Below are positions 15,674 to 25,771 of a DNA stretch of 64,000 bases, one piece after another. This stretch comes from Phycisphaerales bacterium (GTDB lineage Bacteria > Planctomycetota > Phycisphaerae > Phycisphaerales > UBA1924): NCBI GenBank assembly GCA_028289195.1, contig JANQQR010000007.1:232152-296151 (forward strand), given 5' to 3'. The position numbers and the translations under genes are program-made. Under the pieces are notes generated by a model. That model did no database searches. It saw nothing but the letters and a program-made list of their open reading frames with translations, and was not told where the DNA came from. Numbering within the stretch: the stretch's first letter is position 1; every line of letters starts with the position of its first letter.

Positions 15674-16686
15674 AGGAGAGCACGCTGTATTGCCCGAGCT
15701 GTGAAGTCGAACGCTCGTTCCGCTTCGAGGAGCGCGAGCAGGAGTACGACGTGCGTGGCGAGTCAATCGCAGTAGTCGTTCCAGTGTGGATGTGCCCCGT
15801 GTGCGGCGACACGATCGTCGACGCCGAGTTCGGTGACCCGATTGAGAAGGCCTATGAGGAATATCGCCGGCGGAAGGGTCTGCTTAGCCCGACTGAGATT
15901 CAGGAGATTCGATCTCGCTGGGGCTTGAGCCAGGCCGCGTTCGCGGCGCTGCTGGGGATGAGCCAAGCCACGATCAACCGCTACGAGCAGGGCTCACTTC
16001 AGCAGGAGAAGGAAGACGAGCTCATCCGAGCGTGCGCAAACAGAAACCACATGGCGGATCTGCTTCGACGTCGCGGCGATGTTCTGAGCGAACGCCAGCG
16101 CCATGCCGCCGAGGCCGCGATCGAGGGGGCACGCCCGGCGGCGACCTGGGCTGCGATTGTGAACGCCATGCCTTCGGAGGTGTCGAAGCGAAGCGGATTC
16201 CGCGCATTTGACTACAACCGGTACGTCGCAGTGGTCGCATGGCTGTGCGGCAATGTTGCGCTAGTCACACAGACCAAGCTCTACAAGCTGCTGTTCTACA
16301 CAGACTACCTCTGCTTCAAGGAGTACACCCGATCGCTGACAGGGGCGTTGTACCTCCGCATGCCGTATGGCCCCGTACCCGTCGGCTTCGGCACACTTCG
16401 GACTCAAATGGAGGAGGACGAGTATGTCTCGGTCGATGAGGCCACGTTCCAGAATGGAAACTTCGGCGAGGTCTTCCGACCGGGCCGAAAGGTCGAACAG
16501 ATCGAGACCATGCTCGACGAGAATGAACTGCGTGTCCTCCGGTTCGTCCGCGACACGCTCGGCGGCTTGACGCCCTCCGATATCAGTGACAGGTCGCATC
16601 GGGAGTCTGCATGGAAGGACACGCCGCCGAGACACGTGATTAGCTATGAGAAGGCGACGGAGTTGTCGTTCTCTCTTCCGGAATAA
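15670..16686 (+). CDS. MqsA-type zinc finger/HTH fused to Panacea (SocA-like, DUF4065) antitoxin
   Basis: 338 residues, GTG start overlapping the toxin stop. Residues 8-45 hold two CxxC pairs ('CPSC' and 'CPVC') as in the MqsA/YgiT zinc finger. Residues 80-120 are an HTH ('LSQAAFAALLGMSQATINRY'). Residues 190-330 match the Panacea domain ('YVAVVAWLCG', 'TKLYKLLFYTDYLCFK', 'LRMPYGPVPVGF'). Panacea is known as an antitoxin domain that partners with many unrelated toxins. The HTH probably represses the operon. Confidence 0.8.
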   Translation: MKESTLYCPSCEVERSFRFEEREQEYDVRGESIAVVVPVWMCPVCGDTIVDAEFGDPIEKAYEEYRRRKGLLSPTEIQEIRSRWGLSQAAFAALLGMSQATINRYEQGSLQQEKEDELIRACANRNHMADLLRRRGDVLSERQRHAAEAAIEGARPAATWAAIVNAMPSEVSKRSGFRAFDYNRYVAVVAWLCGNVALVTQTKLYKLLFYTDYLCFKEYTRSLTGALYLRMPYGPVPVGFGTLRTQMEEDEYVSVDEATFQNGNFGEVFRPGRKVEQIETMLDENELRVLRFVRDTLGGLTPSDISDRSHRESAWKDTPPRHVISYEKATELSFSLPE

Positions 16687-16700
16687 ACGGAGTACTAGCA

Positions 16701-16937
16701 ATGGCCAAGAGAGGACCCAAAACCCATCATGTCGTTCCGAACTCGCGAGGAGGCTGGGATGTCAAGCGCGGTGGGGCTGGCCGCGCGAGCGAGCATCACA
16801 ATCGGAAGCAGGACGCTATCGACGCGGCTCGCGAGATCAGCCGGAACCAAGGGACGGAGCTCAGAATCCACAACAAGGACGGGAGGATCTCGCAGTCGGA
16901 CAGCCATGGCGGCGATGCGCATCCGCCCAAGGGTTGA
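16701..16937 (+). CDS. DUF2188 family protein
   Basis: 78 residues, matching DUF2188 along its full length: 'HHVVPNSRGGWDVKRGGAG', 'REISRNQGTELRIHNKDGRI'. A GGAGTA site precedes the ATG. It follows the antitoxin by 14 bases and is probably in the same operon. The family function is unknown; it is often found near stress and mobile genes. Confidence 0.8.
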   Translation: MAKRGPKTHHVVPNSRGGWDVKRGGAGRASEHHNRKQDAIDAAREISRNQGTELRIHNKDGRISQSDSHGGDAHPPKG

Positions 16938-16972
16938 TGATACGAATGGTTTGAACGTGACCGAGAATCACA

Positions 16973-18004
16973 ATGTGCAGTGATGTCAGTAATGCGAATC
17001 GCGCAGTGAATCCGCGGCCCCCGCTGATGATTTCGTCAGAGGCGGAATTCCAATCGCTCATGGAAGAGGTTGATCGGGAGATGATCGACGAAGGCGTGGG
17101 CATACCCGCACGCCCGATCACTGCCGGGCTAAAGATCACAGGTCGGTACGACGTGGTTCTCAACGCGGTGCCCGGCGACAAGCCGATCCTGCCCGGCGTC
17201 TACACACCGGATCAGATCAGCCTGCGTATCCACGATTGGATGCAGAAAAGGTATGGCGATCGCTTGAAACTGCCGTTCGCGCTTGGGCGGGTTGTGATCC
17301 CTCTGCGCGGAGCGCTCTACGTCATTAAGTGTCCGGTCATTCTCGGCAGCGTCAGGTTCATCTGCGAGCCGAGGAATTTCGGACAGCCACGCGAGACGAT
17401 CGGCGTGCGTTCGGTTCCGACTTGCAACGTCCTCGACCTGATCGAAGACTTCACGGCCGATCTAGCGCGGTCGCTCACGGCAGAAGAAGTCGTGAAGATC
17501 GGCCTCTCCCACGTATCGGCGATGGGCGCGTTCATAGCGCTCCACGCCATCAACGATGTTCGATTCGTAAGCGAAGCGTTGGGTGACTTGGACGCTGCAG
17601 TCAGTCACCTAACCGAGCACAAGCCACAGACCGGGCTGAGCAAATGGGCGGGTCTGCAGGCCGTCGAGAAGCTCCTGAAGGCGTACATCGCATCCAGGGG
17701 CGGCGCCATCCAGCGCCACCACAGGCTCAAAGACCATGTCGCGGACGCAGTCAAACAGGGCCTGCCACAGCCGCCAAAGCAGTACATCGAGGATTTACAG
17801 TGCCCCGCCGGCGTCCGGTACGGCGAGGTCCAGGTGTCAGTTGAGGAAGCCGGGCTCGCTCACATGATCTCACTTGAGATGTGCGAGGTCGCCGCTCAGT
17901 CTATTGGACAGGTACTGGGCCGAGACATGCCCAAGAGTCCCCTGCCGACGATCGACGGAATGCCGGCGACGGAGTTCCTGAAGAAGCACGCTACGACGGG
18001 ATAG
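16973..18004 (+). CDS. HEPN-like domain protein (343 aa), function unknown
   Basis: The N-terminal 200 residues match no family I recognise. The segment 'GLQAVEKLLKAYIASRGGA' followed by 'HRLKDHVADAV' (about 225-255) resembles the helical HEPN pattern with its conserved E-K-LLKA helix and a His-containing turn. HEPN proteins include toxin RNases and their helpers. It lies 35 bases after the DUF2188 gene, so it may extend the toxin-antitoxin operon. It converges with the recombinase-associated gene, overlapping it by 14 bases. Confidence 0.6.
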   Translation: MCSDVSNANRAVNPRPPLMISSEAEFQSLMEEVDREMIDEGVGIPARPITAGLKITGRYDVVLNAVPGDKPILPGVYTPDQISLRIHDWMQKRYGDRLKLPFALGRVVIPLRGALYVIKCPVILGSVRFICEPRNFGQPRETIGVRSVPTCNVLDLIEDFTADLARSLTAEEVVKIGLSHVSAMGAFIALHAINDVRFVSEALGDLDAAVSHLTEHKPQTGLSKWAGLQAVEKLLKAYIASRGGAIQRHHRLKDHVADAVKQGLPQPPKQYIEDLQCPAGVRYGEVQVSVEEAGLAHMISLEMCEVAAQSIGQVLGRDMPKSPLPTIDGMPATEFLKKHATTG

Positions 18005-18400
18005 ACGGCGTCTCAGCTCGCTGCGATCGCCACTTCCGCCGCTGATTCTCCCAGTCCAGTTCCGCCGCGATCGGCCGCAGGTGCGTCTCGACGATCGGAT
18101 CGCGTCCGCGCTTGACGCGCGGCAGATTCAACACCGATTCTTGAATGTCGGGTGCCAGCAGCAGCAGATTCATGATCTGCGTCATCCGGGCCCGGGTGAC
18201 GTGCCCGAGCCGCGCTGCCTCCGCCTGATCGGCGATCGCGCCCGACGCGATGAGGCCTTCGATCTTGATCGCGAGTGCCATCAGCCGGGCCACTCGCGGC
18301 ACACGGCCGTCGTCGGTGACCTCCGGGACCGGGCGCGGCCCCTCGCGCACCTCGCGCCGGCCACGGTTCCTCCGTGCGAAGTGAACCTGCTTGGTCACCG

Positions 18401-18413
<13 letters not shown>
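17991..18413 (-). CDS. Recombinase-associated ParB/KorB-like HTH protein
   Basis: 140 residues with an HTH segment 'QAEAARLGHVTRARMTQIMN' and 'LAPDIQESVLNLPRVKRGRD', a pattern common in small genes directly after large serine recombinases. Its start overlaps the recombinase stop by 13 bases. It may act as a recombination directionality or regulatory factor; this is inferred from position only. Confidence 0.65.
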
Positions 18414-19983
<1,570 letters not shown>

Positions 19984-19987
<4 letters not shown>

Positions 19988-20526
19988 TCGCTCACCTCCC
20001 GCTTCGGCTTGGGATTGGTGAGACCAAAGAACAGGAGGCCGTTCCAGTGCGAGCCCGTGATCGCATGGGCAACGGCGCTGAGCGAGCGGTAGACCTCGCC
20101 GTCGAACTCAAAGCCGTTCGGCAAGACCGCGACCCGATACTCGTGGCCCTTAAATCGGCGTGTCAGTAGCGCCCCTGGGGGCGGGATCCGCTCGTCGCGC
20201 CGGATCGGCATGGTCGTGGTCGCGACGGCCCCGTCCAGCAAAGTGGTTGGGATCTGGCCATCCGGGGCCGGAGGCCGGAGGCGAAGGTCGGCGTCGCGGG
20301 CCAGCTCCTTGGCGCGCTCGCGGGATCGTTCGATCGCCCGCGTCGCCAGATCACCCTCGGCGAGCATTTGGAGCCTCCAAGCGACCCGGCGCAGGAGCCA
20401 CTGCCGGTTGCCTGACCGCGCCGGCTCGCCGAAGACCTCGGCGTAGCGCTTTCGCAGCTGGCCGACCGCCATGCGCTCCAGCGCCGCGATCTGCTTCCTG
20501 ATGGGCTCCGCGTTCGTCTGGCTCAT
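19984..20526 (-). CDS. DUF2924 family protein
   Basis: 180 residues with the family pattern 'QIAALERMAVGQLRKRYAEV', 'RQWLLRRVAWRLQ', and a C-terminal 'RFKGHEYRVAVLPNGFEFDG' with 'SLSAVAHAITGSHWNG'. DUF2924 genes typically lie directly before a serine recombinase, as here, where start and stop overlap (ATGA). It is probably an accessory recombination protein. Confidence 0.85.
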
Positions 20527-20738
20527 ACGCGCTCTCCGGCCTTGGACTGGTTCCGCGCGGGCTCGGCCCGCGTGGCCACACTGAGCCTCGATTCCGGAGA
20601 GAGTGCAAGTGCATCAATGGAGGATTCCCGGTCGGGCGATTCTCGCCCATCGGACGGCGTGCCGTCCGATGTGACTGCCCGAAAGATCCCGGCACTGATC
20701 AGGTCCACAAGGGCCGTGCGGCGAGAGCGCGGCGACAT
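20523..20738 (-). CDS. Small hypothetical protein preceding DUF2924
   Basis: 71 residues if it starts at ATG 20738 ('MSPRSRRTALVDLISAGIFR'); the rest is Ser/Arg/Glu-rich and low in structure. Its TGA overlaps the DUF2924 ATG (ATGA), the main reason to accept it. It may be a coupled leader gene of the recombinase operon. Confidence 0.4.
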   Translation of the reverse strand: MSPRSRRTALVDLISAGIFRAVTSDGTPSDGRESPDRESSIDALALSPESRLSVATRAEPARNQSKAGERV

Positions 20739-20973
20739 GTTCCATGCCCGCGGCGTCCTCGCCGGGGCGCTGGCACTTCCGTGCATTGGCGCTCCTTGCC
20801 CCGCCTATTAACGGGTTGGCTATCGCTGGCTACATCTGCACGAAGGCGCCGAGGTGTCGCGATTCAGATGCCCGCGGTGGACCGAGGGGTAGAGGCGATT
20901 TTCCAACCTACGCCGCTGACTCCGCGGCCGCCCGGGCAATGCTGCCTTCCGGCCAACTATTCTGGAGCCGCCC

Positions 20974-22836
20974 ATGAGCGACACAGGCACATCCGAGCCA
21001 TTCAACTGCCCAACCTCGGGCCAGATGCTCGGTGCTTTGGTGTCTGCATTTCGACTCCATCAGTCCAGTGTGGGGGGCCCGGCTGCAGAGTTTCTCGGCA
21101 ACGGGAATGCGGGCAAGAGATCTCGAGACTATTTCGGGGGGAAGTGGATTCCAGAGGAAACTCGGCACGAGATCTGCACGTGGATTGTCCGAGCACTGGT
21201 CCATTCGCAGATGCTCCCGCCGCTGCGCCTGCCACGTGCTCCCTCTGGCGATACGCCCGAGATTGAGCAATCACTGAGAATGGCGCTATTCACCTGGCTT
21301 CAAGTATGGGATGCCGCTTTCGTGGCTACCGCAGCGAGATGGCCAGCCGCCGACGCTCGGCTGAGCGGGTTCGTGATGGGAAGGCAACTCGTCATCGATC
21401 TCGCCCTTCGCTGGGTGGCAGTCTGCCAATTCGCGGGCATCGATAATCCACAGATTATCGCCGTCGACGATGGTCGCTCGGGAAGAGGACGGGCGATTGT
21501 TGAGGCCGCGATCAAGAGGAGCGGCAAACCCCTGACACGCGATGAATTGGTAAGAGCTCTCCAGTCGACGCGGCCGGGGAAGATCAATGACCGTACGGTC
21601 GACCGCTGGTTCGACGAGCTCGTCATTCCAGACGACATAAACCTGAAATCACTGGCTTCGGCGCTTGCCAACACCCAGGAGGATGCCAGCGCGCTGTTGC
21701 GCTTTCTTCGGCTCCAGTACGGCGGACTGCGCCTTGCCAGCAAAGTACGGGAAGCGATTGGACCTCGTCTTTGCGACGTCCTTGTCGACGGTCTCGTCGC
21801 ATTTGTTCGCGCCGGGATTCAGCTCAGCCGTGGAACACGGCAGTCCGTCGCCTCCCACACAGAGCAGAGCCACCTCTTCGAGATGGCAGCACTCAAGCTC
21901 CTGCTTCTCGGATCTGGCGACCCCATCGCAGCCGGATGGATAAACGCGTTTCTGTGCGCAGAAAGAAGCCCGATGTGGCACGACGACCTTCAGTACGCGG
22001 GCAATGGAGCCACGGACGCGCGGGTGGCGGCGTGCATGCAGGTGGTGGGAGATTGGCCTCGTGTTCAAGCGGCGGCGGCTGAGCATGTGGAGGCTCATCC
22101 CGGCAGCACCGTCGGCGGCCGTGAGGTGCTTGAGTATGGGGCGATCATGTCGATGAACGACAACCGAGTACCGCCCACGCTGGCGAAGTGGATGGAGGAC
22201 AACCCGGGCCGTGTTCTGAAGATCGAGAGCGACGATCAGATAAAGGCGACGACCCGTGCTAAGCACGGCACGGCGGCGATGAATCAGGGCGACCACGAGG
22301 GCGCTGTCCCGCACTGGGCTCGCGCGGCGGCGCTTGAGACCGATGCAAAGCGAAGGTCGAGATACCTCTACTTCTACGGTTGCTGTCTGTGGCAGGCGAA
22401 GTCGAGAAGATACGAGGACGCCATTGAAGCGCTTCAAGAGTCCTTCCGGCTGTGGCCAGAGAGCGACCCTCAGCGCGATCGACCATTTGTTGAGATCGCC
22501 ATCGTCTACCACAGCAGAGGCTGGTTCGAGAGCGCCCTGATTCACTTGGATACGGATCCGGCCGGGTTCACCGGCAGCTCCGGGCACTTCAACTTCGTCA
22601 GGGGGCGAACGCTTCACGTGCTACATCGTTGGTTGGAGGCGCTTGAGTGCTTTCAGAGGGCCATCGACCTCGATGCGGACAGCAAGCCGGATGCCTTCGC
22701 ATACGGAGCAGACTGCGCCCTGGAACTGCACAAAGTCCAGGCCAACAAGGAGCTTTTCCAGAAGGGGCGCAGCTGGGCCAAGAAGGCCCTCCATCTTGGT
22801 CGGCCGTGGGCGCACGACAAGTGGGAGTTGGGATGA
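20974..22836 (+). CDS. TPR-containing protein of unknown family (620 aa)
   Basis: The GGAG site six bases before ATG supports the start. The N-terminal 70 residues are HTH-like. Residues 100-400 are helical with no family recognised; they include 'LTRDELVRALQSTRPGKIND', which looks like a second small HTH. Residues about 420-600 carry TPR-like repeats ('GTAAMNQGDHEGAVPHWARA', 'RYEDAIEALQESF', 'WLEALECFQRAIDL'). No signal peptide, so cytoplasmic. It heads a three-gene set ending at the terminator at 23611 and may be a sensor or scaffold. Confidence 0.7.
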   Translation: MSDTGTSEPFNCPTSGQMLGALVSAFRLHQSSVGGPAAEFLGNGNAGKRSRDYFGGKWIPEETRHEICTWIVRALVHSQMLPPLRLPRAPSGDTPEIEQSLRMALFTWLQVWDAAFVATAARWPAADARLSGFVMGRQLVIDLALRWVAVCQFAGIDNPQIIAVDDGRSGRGRAIVEAAIKRSGKPLTRDELVRALQSTRPGKINDRTVDRWFDELVIPDDINLKSLASALANTQEDASALLRFLRLQYGGLRLASKVREAIGPRLCDVLVDGLVAFVRAGIQLSRGTRQSVASHTEQSHLFEMAALKLLLLGSGDPIAAGWINAFLCAERSPMWHDDLQYAGNGATDARVAACMQVVGDWPRVQAAAAEHVEAHPGSTVGGREVLEYGAIMSMNDNRVPPTLAKWMEDNPGRVLKIESDDQIKATTRAKHGTAAMNQGDHEGAVPHWARAAALETDAKRRSRYLYFYGCCLWQAKSRRYEDAIEALQESFRLWPESDPQRDRPFVEIAIVYHSRGWFESALIHLDTDPAGFTGSSGHFNFVRGRTLHVLHRWLEALECFQRAIDLDADSKPDAFAYGADCALELHKVQANKELFQKGRSWAKKALHLGRPWAHDKWELG

Positions 22837-22934
22837 ATGCGATTCTTCCAACTTGAACCGCTGACGGGGCTAGCGGAATCATGAACACTGCGAGCAGTCA
22901 TGGTGCGGGTCTTCCGCACAGAAAGGACGCTCGC

Positions 22935-23333
22935 ATGGTGGCTTCGAACCCCTCTCCGCTCGATCCGCTCGAAAGAGTCCGACGGATTCTCGACGGCAGC
23001 ACGATCGCCGTGATCGGAGGCGATCGGCGACGGGCGCACGCTCACCGACTGACCGAAGCGTTCGGGTTGAATGAGCTGCTTTGGGTGCCCACGCGGGAGT
23101 CAGACGCATCGGCTCGCCGGCTCTCCCCAGTGATCGGCCGAACAGACCTGATTCTTGTGATCTCTCTGCGTGGATTGCTTAGGCACCAGCACACGCACGA
23201 TCTTCGAAGACTTTGCCGCAGCTCCAACGTCCCGCTCTTGAACTGCTGGCGCAGTCCTCACCCAACCAGAGTGGCTGCCGCCATCGTGGCGCAGCACCTC
23301 ATCCAGGCCATTCTCGCCCGTCGAGGGCGCTAG
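22935..23333 (+). CDS. DUF2325-like small Rossmann-type protein (132 aa)
   Basis: Start chosen at 22935 because AAAGGA lies about eight bases upstream; an upstream ATG at 22881 lacks a site. The pattern matches DUF2325: 'IAVIGGDRRRAHAHRLTEAF', 'RLSPVIGRTDLILVISLRG', then 'HDLRRLCRSSNVPLLNCW'. The family function is unknown. It follows the TPR gene by 98 bases in the same direction. Confidence 0.6.
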   Translation: MVASNPSPLDPLERVRRILDGSTIAVIGGDRRRAHAHRLTEAFGLNELLWVPTRESDASARRLSPVIGRTDLILVISLRGLLRHQHTHDLRRLCRSSNVPLLNCWRSPHPTRVAAAIVAQHLIQAILARRGR

Positions 23334-23402
23334 AGCGGTTCACAATCCGTCGGTTCCGGCCGTACCTCGTTGGTGCACCGACGCCGACCAAGGAGTTTCA
23401 TT

Positions 23403-23573
23403 ATGTCCAAGTCAGGATCGAACGGCGGCGGTGGCGGAAGCAAGGGCACCGGAGGCGGCAAGGGCGGTGGCGGCGGGAAGGCCGGCGGCGGATCGAAGGG
23501 TCCGGGCGGCTGGCCGAGCACCACCGGCAACTCGTCCGGCGGCGGTCGGACGAACGCTCCCTCGAGCAAGTGA
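23403..23573 (+). CDS. Gly-rich low-complexity small protein (56 aa)
   Basis: Starts 'MSKSGSNGGGGG'; more than half Gly, with evenly spaced Lys and Ser and a tail 'GNSSGGGRTNAPSSK'. A strong AAGGAG site sits seven bases before the ATG and a good terminator follows the stop, so it looks deliberately expressed although it is low-complexity. No signal peptide. Function unknown; it could be a flexible partner, a substrate or an RNA-binding tail peptide. Confidence 0.6.
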   Translation: MSKSGSNGGGGGSKGTGGGKGGGGGKAGGGSKGPGGWPSTTGNSSGGGRTNAPSSK

Positions 23574-23581
23574 TTAGGTTT

Positions 23582-23615
23582 GCCCACCCGCGGCCAGCGC
23601 AGCGGGTGGGCCTTT
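23582..23615 (+). terminator. Strong hairpin terminator after the Gly-rich gene
   Basis: Perfect 10-bp stem GCCCACCCGC / GCGGGTGGGC with a 10-base loop, then CTTT. It closes the 20974-23573 transcription unit. Confidence 0.65.
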
Positions 23616-23979
23616 GCCGGTGGCGCCGGCGATCGCGCGGCCCTGACCCGGATGCACTCGGAGCGCTGAAAGTTCGCCCATCGCCGCTCAGGCCGTCCGT
23701 GAACCAAGCGGGGCGCGCGGCAGTCGACGCAGTTGAGCCGGAGCAAATGTCGGAATTGACGTTGCGGCAAGCGAAGGTGCGAAGCACCGTTCGCATCCGG
23801 CCCCCGATCGCCAACACCCGCTAACCGAGAGTCTGAGAGCGAGAGAGTTTCGGCTCGTCGGGTGCTCAGATGGGCCGTTCCGATCGGGTTCCTCGGCTCT
23901 CTCCACCAAGCCCAGAGCGCCGACCCCCCGCCACGGGTCGCCAACGAGACCGATCCGCGCCGCCTCGCCGTAAGCGACA
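23616..23979. other. Intergenic stretch, no supported gene
   Basis: Frames here lack ribosome sites and any recognisable domain. One isolated partial match to the 13-bp repeat unit occurs at 23655-23675. It could hold an att site beside the tRNA, but I found no direct repeat of the tRNA 3' end within the window. Confidence 0.4.
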
Positions 23980-24005
23980 CGGCCCGCCCCACGTGGGACG
24001 GGCCG
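23980..24005 (-). terminator. Hairpin downstream of tRNA-Asn
   Basis: Near-perfect palindrome CGGCCCGYCCCAC paired with GTGGGRCGGGCCG (13-bp arms, one wobble), seven bases after the tRNA 3' end on the minus strand. It has no T-run, so it may be a processing or intrinsic-termination structure. Confidence 0.45.
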
Positions 24006-24011
24006 CGAGAA

Positions 24012-24084
24012 CTCCCCGAGTAGGACTCGAACCTACAACCTAGCGGTTAACAGCCGCTCGCTCTACCAATTGAGCTATCGGGGA
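24012..24084 (-). tRNA. tRNA-Asn (anticodon GTT)
   Basis: 73 bases forming the full cloverleaf: acceptor TCCCCGA/TCGGGGA, D arm GCTCAATTGGTAGAGC, anticodon loop with GTT, T arm GTAGG-TTCGAGT-CCTAC, discriminator G. CCA is not encoded. Its 3' end faces the accessory region, the usual orientation for an integration target. Confidence 0.95.
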
Positions 24085-24137
24085 AACTGCTTGTCTCCGG
24101 GCCTCCACCGCCAGCGGCGGGCCGGCCCGGACCGCTA

Positions 24138-24165
24138 AAGATAGCCCGAGTCGGCCCGCTGGCAA
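24138..24165 (-). promoter_or_regulatory. Putative tRNA-Asn promoter
   Basis: TTGCCA (24165-24160) and TATCTT (24143-24138) on the minus strand, 16-base spacer, 53 bases before the tRNA 5' end. Confidence 0.45.
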
Positions 24166-24218
24166 GTCGGCTGAAGCACAACCCCGAAATCGAGCGTCCG
24201 GGAGCCGCGGAGGGGCGC

Positions 24219-25013
24219 TCAGGCCCCCTCGCCGAACATCAGGAGCACGCCCTCGGCGTGGTGGTCGGCGCCCTCCTCGATCCAGAACTCGTGGGAGACG
24301 CCCGGGCCGATGAAGTAGGTCTCGCCCTCGCGCATCTCGCACTCGATGCCCCCGATGAGCGCCGTCATCCGGCCCCGGGTCACGACCATCAGGGTCGGGA
24401 AGGGGTTGGTCTTGGAGTTCTCGTCCTCGTTGACGTGATCGCCGGGGCGGACGTCGAAGAATCCCGACCGGAACCCCTCCTGGTAATAGAACAGGACGCC
24501 GTTGCCGCCGTGGAGGCGCCGGGTCATCGCCAGATCGCCGAACGCGATCTTCTCGGGGAAGCCCCGGGTCCAGAAGTGGAAAACCGCAGCGATGAGGTCG
24601 GGCATGGTGGTCTCGCCGGGGACGAAGCCTTCCATCGCGTCCACGTCGAGCGGCGCGAAGTCCGTCGAGAACGCCTTGCCCATGGCCGTCAGGCTGGCGA
24701 GCTCGCCGGCGTGGATGCGGGTGAGGGTCTCGAGATCCGTGGTGAAGTAGGCGCTGGGCGTTTCGGGGAAGCCCTCGCGGAGGGTGACGTCCACCCCACC
24801 GGCGCTGGCCTCTTCGACGACGATGTGCCATCGCCCGTCGTCGGCGTCGCGGACCTCAATGCCGAATGTCAGCGGGCGTGCCATCGCGTCGGTGCGATAG
24901 TCCTCGGCGAAGTCGGCCAGCATTTCTTTGACAGAGTGGTCGCCGGCGCGCACAAAGGAAGCGGTCGCGGCGAGCCCGAGGGCGGCAACGCCGGTCAGGA
25001 ACCGTCGGTTCAT
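24219..25013 (-). CDS. Exported SCP2-like / cupin two-domain protein
   Basis: 264 residues. A signal peptide is visible ('RRFLTGVAALGLAATASFVR', then an AGD cut site). The N-terminal half, with 'LTRIHAGELASLTAMGKAF', resembles SCP2/alkyl sulfatase-like lipid-binding domains. The C-terminal half (about 160-260) is a cupin: 'VRPGDHVNEDE', 'IGPGVSHEFWIEEGADHHAE'. It lies 40 bases after the TetR gene and is probably its regulated partner. Substrate unknown. Confidence 0.7.
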   Translation of the reverse strand: MNRRFLTGVAALGLAATASFVRAGDHSVKEMLADFAEDYRTDAMARPLTFGIEVRDADDGRWHIVVEEASAGGVDVTLREGFPETPSAYFTTDLETLTRIHAGELASLTAMGKAFSTDFAPLDVDAMEGFVPGETTMPDLIAAVFHFWTRGFPEKIAFGDLAMTRRLHGGNGVLFYYQEGFRSGFFDVRPGDHVNEDENSKTNPFPTLMVVTRGRMTALIGGIECEMREGETYFIGPGVSHEFWIEEGADHHAEGVLLMFGEGA

Positions 25014-25053
25014 CGTTCAGTCTCCAGGGTTCAAAGGGTGTTCGTGTTGTGGG

Positions 25054-25707
25054 TCATTCTCCGGACGCGAGGCCGCGCCGGATGAGTTCGCTGACGTGCT
25101 CGGCGTAGGCGCCGATGCTCGGGGCGGGCGGCATGCCCTTGCCCCGTCGCTTGCGGCGCAGGGGCTCGGAGATGTGGAAGAAGACCAGCGCCCCCACCAC
25201 CGAGAGGTGCGCGGCATGGGTGTCGACGGCGCGGAAGCTGCCCTCGGCCTGGCCCTGCTCGAGGATCTCGGCGTCGAGGCGGAAGAGCTCGAGGATGCGG
25301 TCCATGACCTTCGGCGTGACATGCACGCCGGCGCACATCCACTCGCGCACGATGATCGGCGCGAAGTGCGGCACGCGCTCGATGAACTCGCTGAGGGCAG
25401 CGATGAACCTGTCCATGCGCTCGGGCGCCGCTGCGCCCGCGTCCTCGCGCACCGGGGCCAGGATCGAGGCCCCGACGTCGAGCGCATCGAGGAGCACGCG
25501 CGAGTAGAGCCCCTGCTTGTCGCCGAAGTGGTAGCGGATGAGCGCCTTGTTGACGCCGGCCCCGGCCGCGATCGCGTCCAGGGTCGCGCCTTCGTAGCCG
25601 CGCTCCGCAAACGCCGATGCTGCGGCATCGAGCAGGGCTCGCTGGCTGGCGATGGATCGGAGGCGGCGCTCATCGGTTTCCTCGGGGTGAGGGGCGGATC
25701 GGGTCAT
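25054..25707 (-). CDS. TetR-family transcriptional regulator
   Basis: 217 residues from ATG 25707. The N-terminal TetR HTH is clear: 'LLDAAASAFAERGYEGATLD', 'AIAAGAGVNKALIRYHFGDK'. The C-terminal ligand domain is helical. A perfect palindrome 45 bases upstream is a likely autoregulatory operator. The SCP2/cupin gene follows in the same operon. Confidence 0.9.
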   Translation of the reverse strand: MTRSAPHPEETDERRLRSIASQRALLDAAASAFAERGYEGATLDAIAAGAGVNKALIRYHFGDKQGLYSRVLLDALDVGASILAPVREDAGAAAPERMDRFIAALSEFIERVPHFAPIIVREWMCAGVHVTPKVMDRILELFRLDAEILEQGQAEGSFRAVDTHAAHLSVVGALVFFHISEPLRRKRRGKGMPPAPSIGAYAEHVSELIRRGLASGE

Positions 25708-25751
25708 GGTTTGGAGCCTGATTCGTGAAGGGGTGGGCGTGGTTACGGAGA

Positions 25752-25771
25752 TTTTATCCGATTGGATAAAA
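25752..25771. promoter_or_regulatory. Palindromic TetR operator
   Basis: TTTTATCC-GATT-GGATAAAA, perfect 8-bp arms with a 4-base centre, between tetR and the divergent bL31 gene. Size and position fit a TetR-family dimer site. Confidence 0.7.

Noticed and set aside
23213..23992. Overlapping open frames on both strands around the Gly-rich gene
   Set aside because: Neither has a ribosome site or a domain, and the terminator at 23582 and tRNA hairpin at 23980 conflict with them. The small Gly-rich frame has both a strong site and a terminator.
20527..24011. A second copy of the tRNA-Asn 3' end as an attachment site
   Set aside because: No stretch matching the last 20 bases of the tRNA was noticed in the left part of the window by eye; only a full search could settle this.
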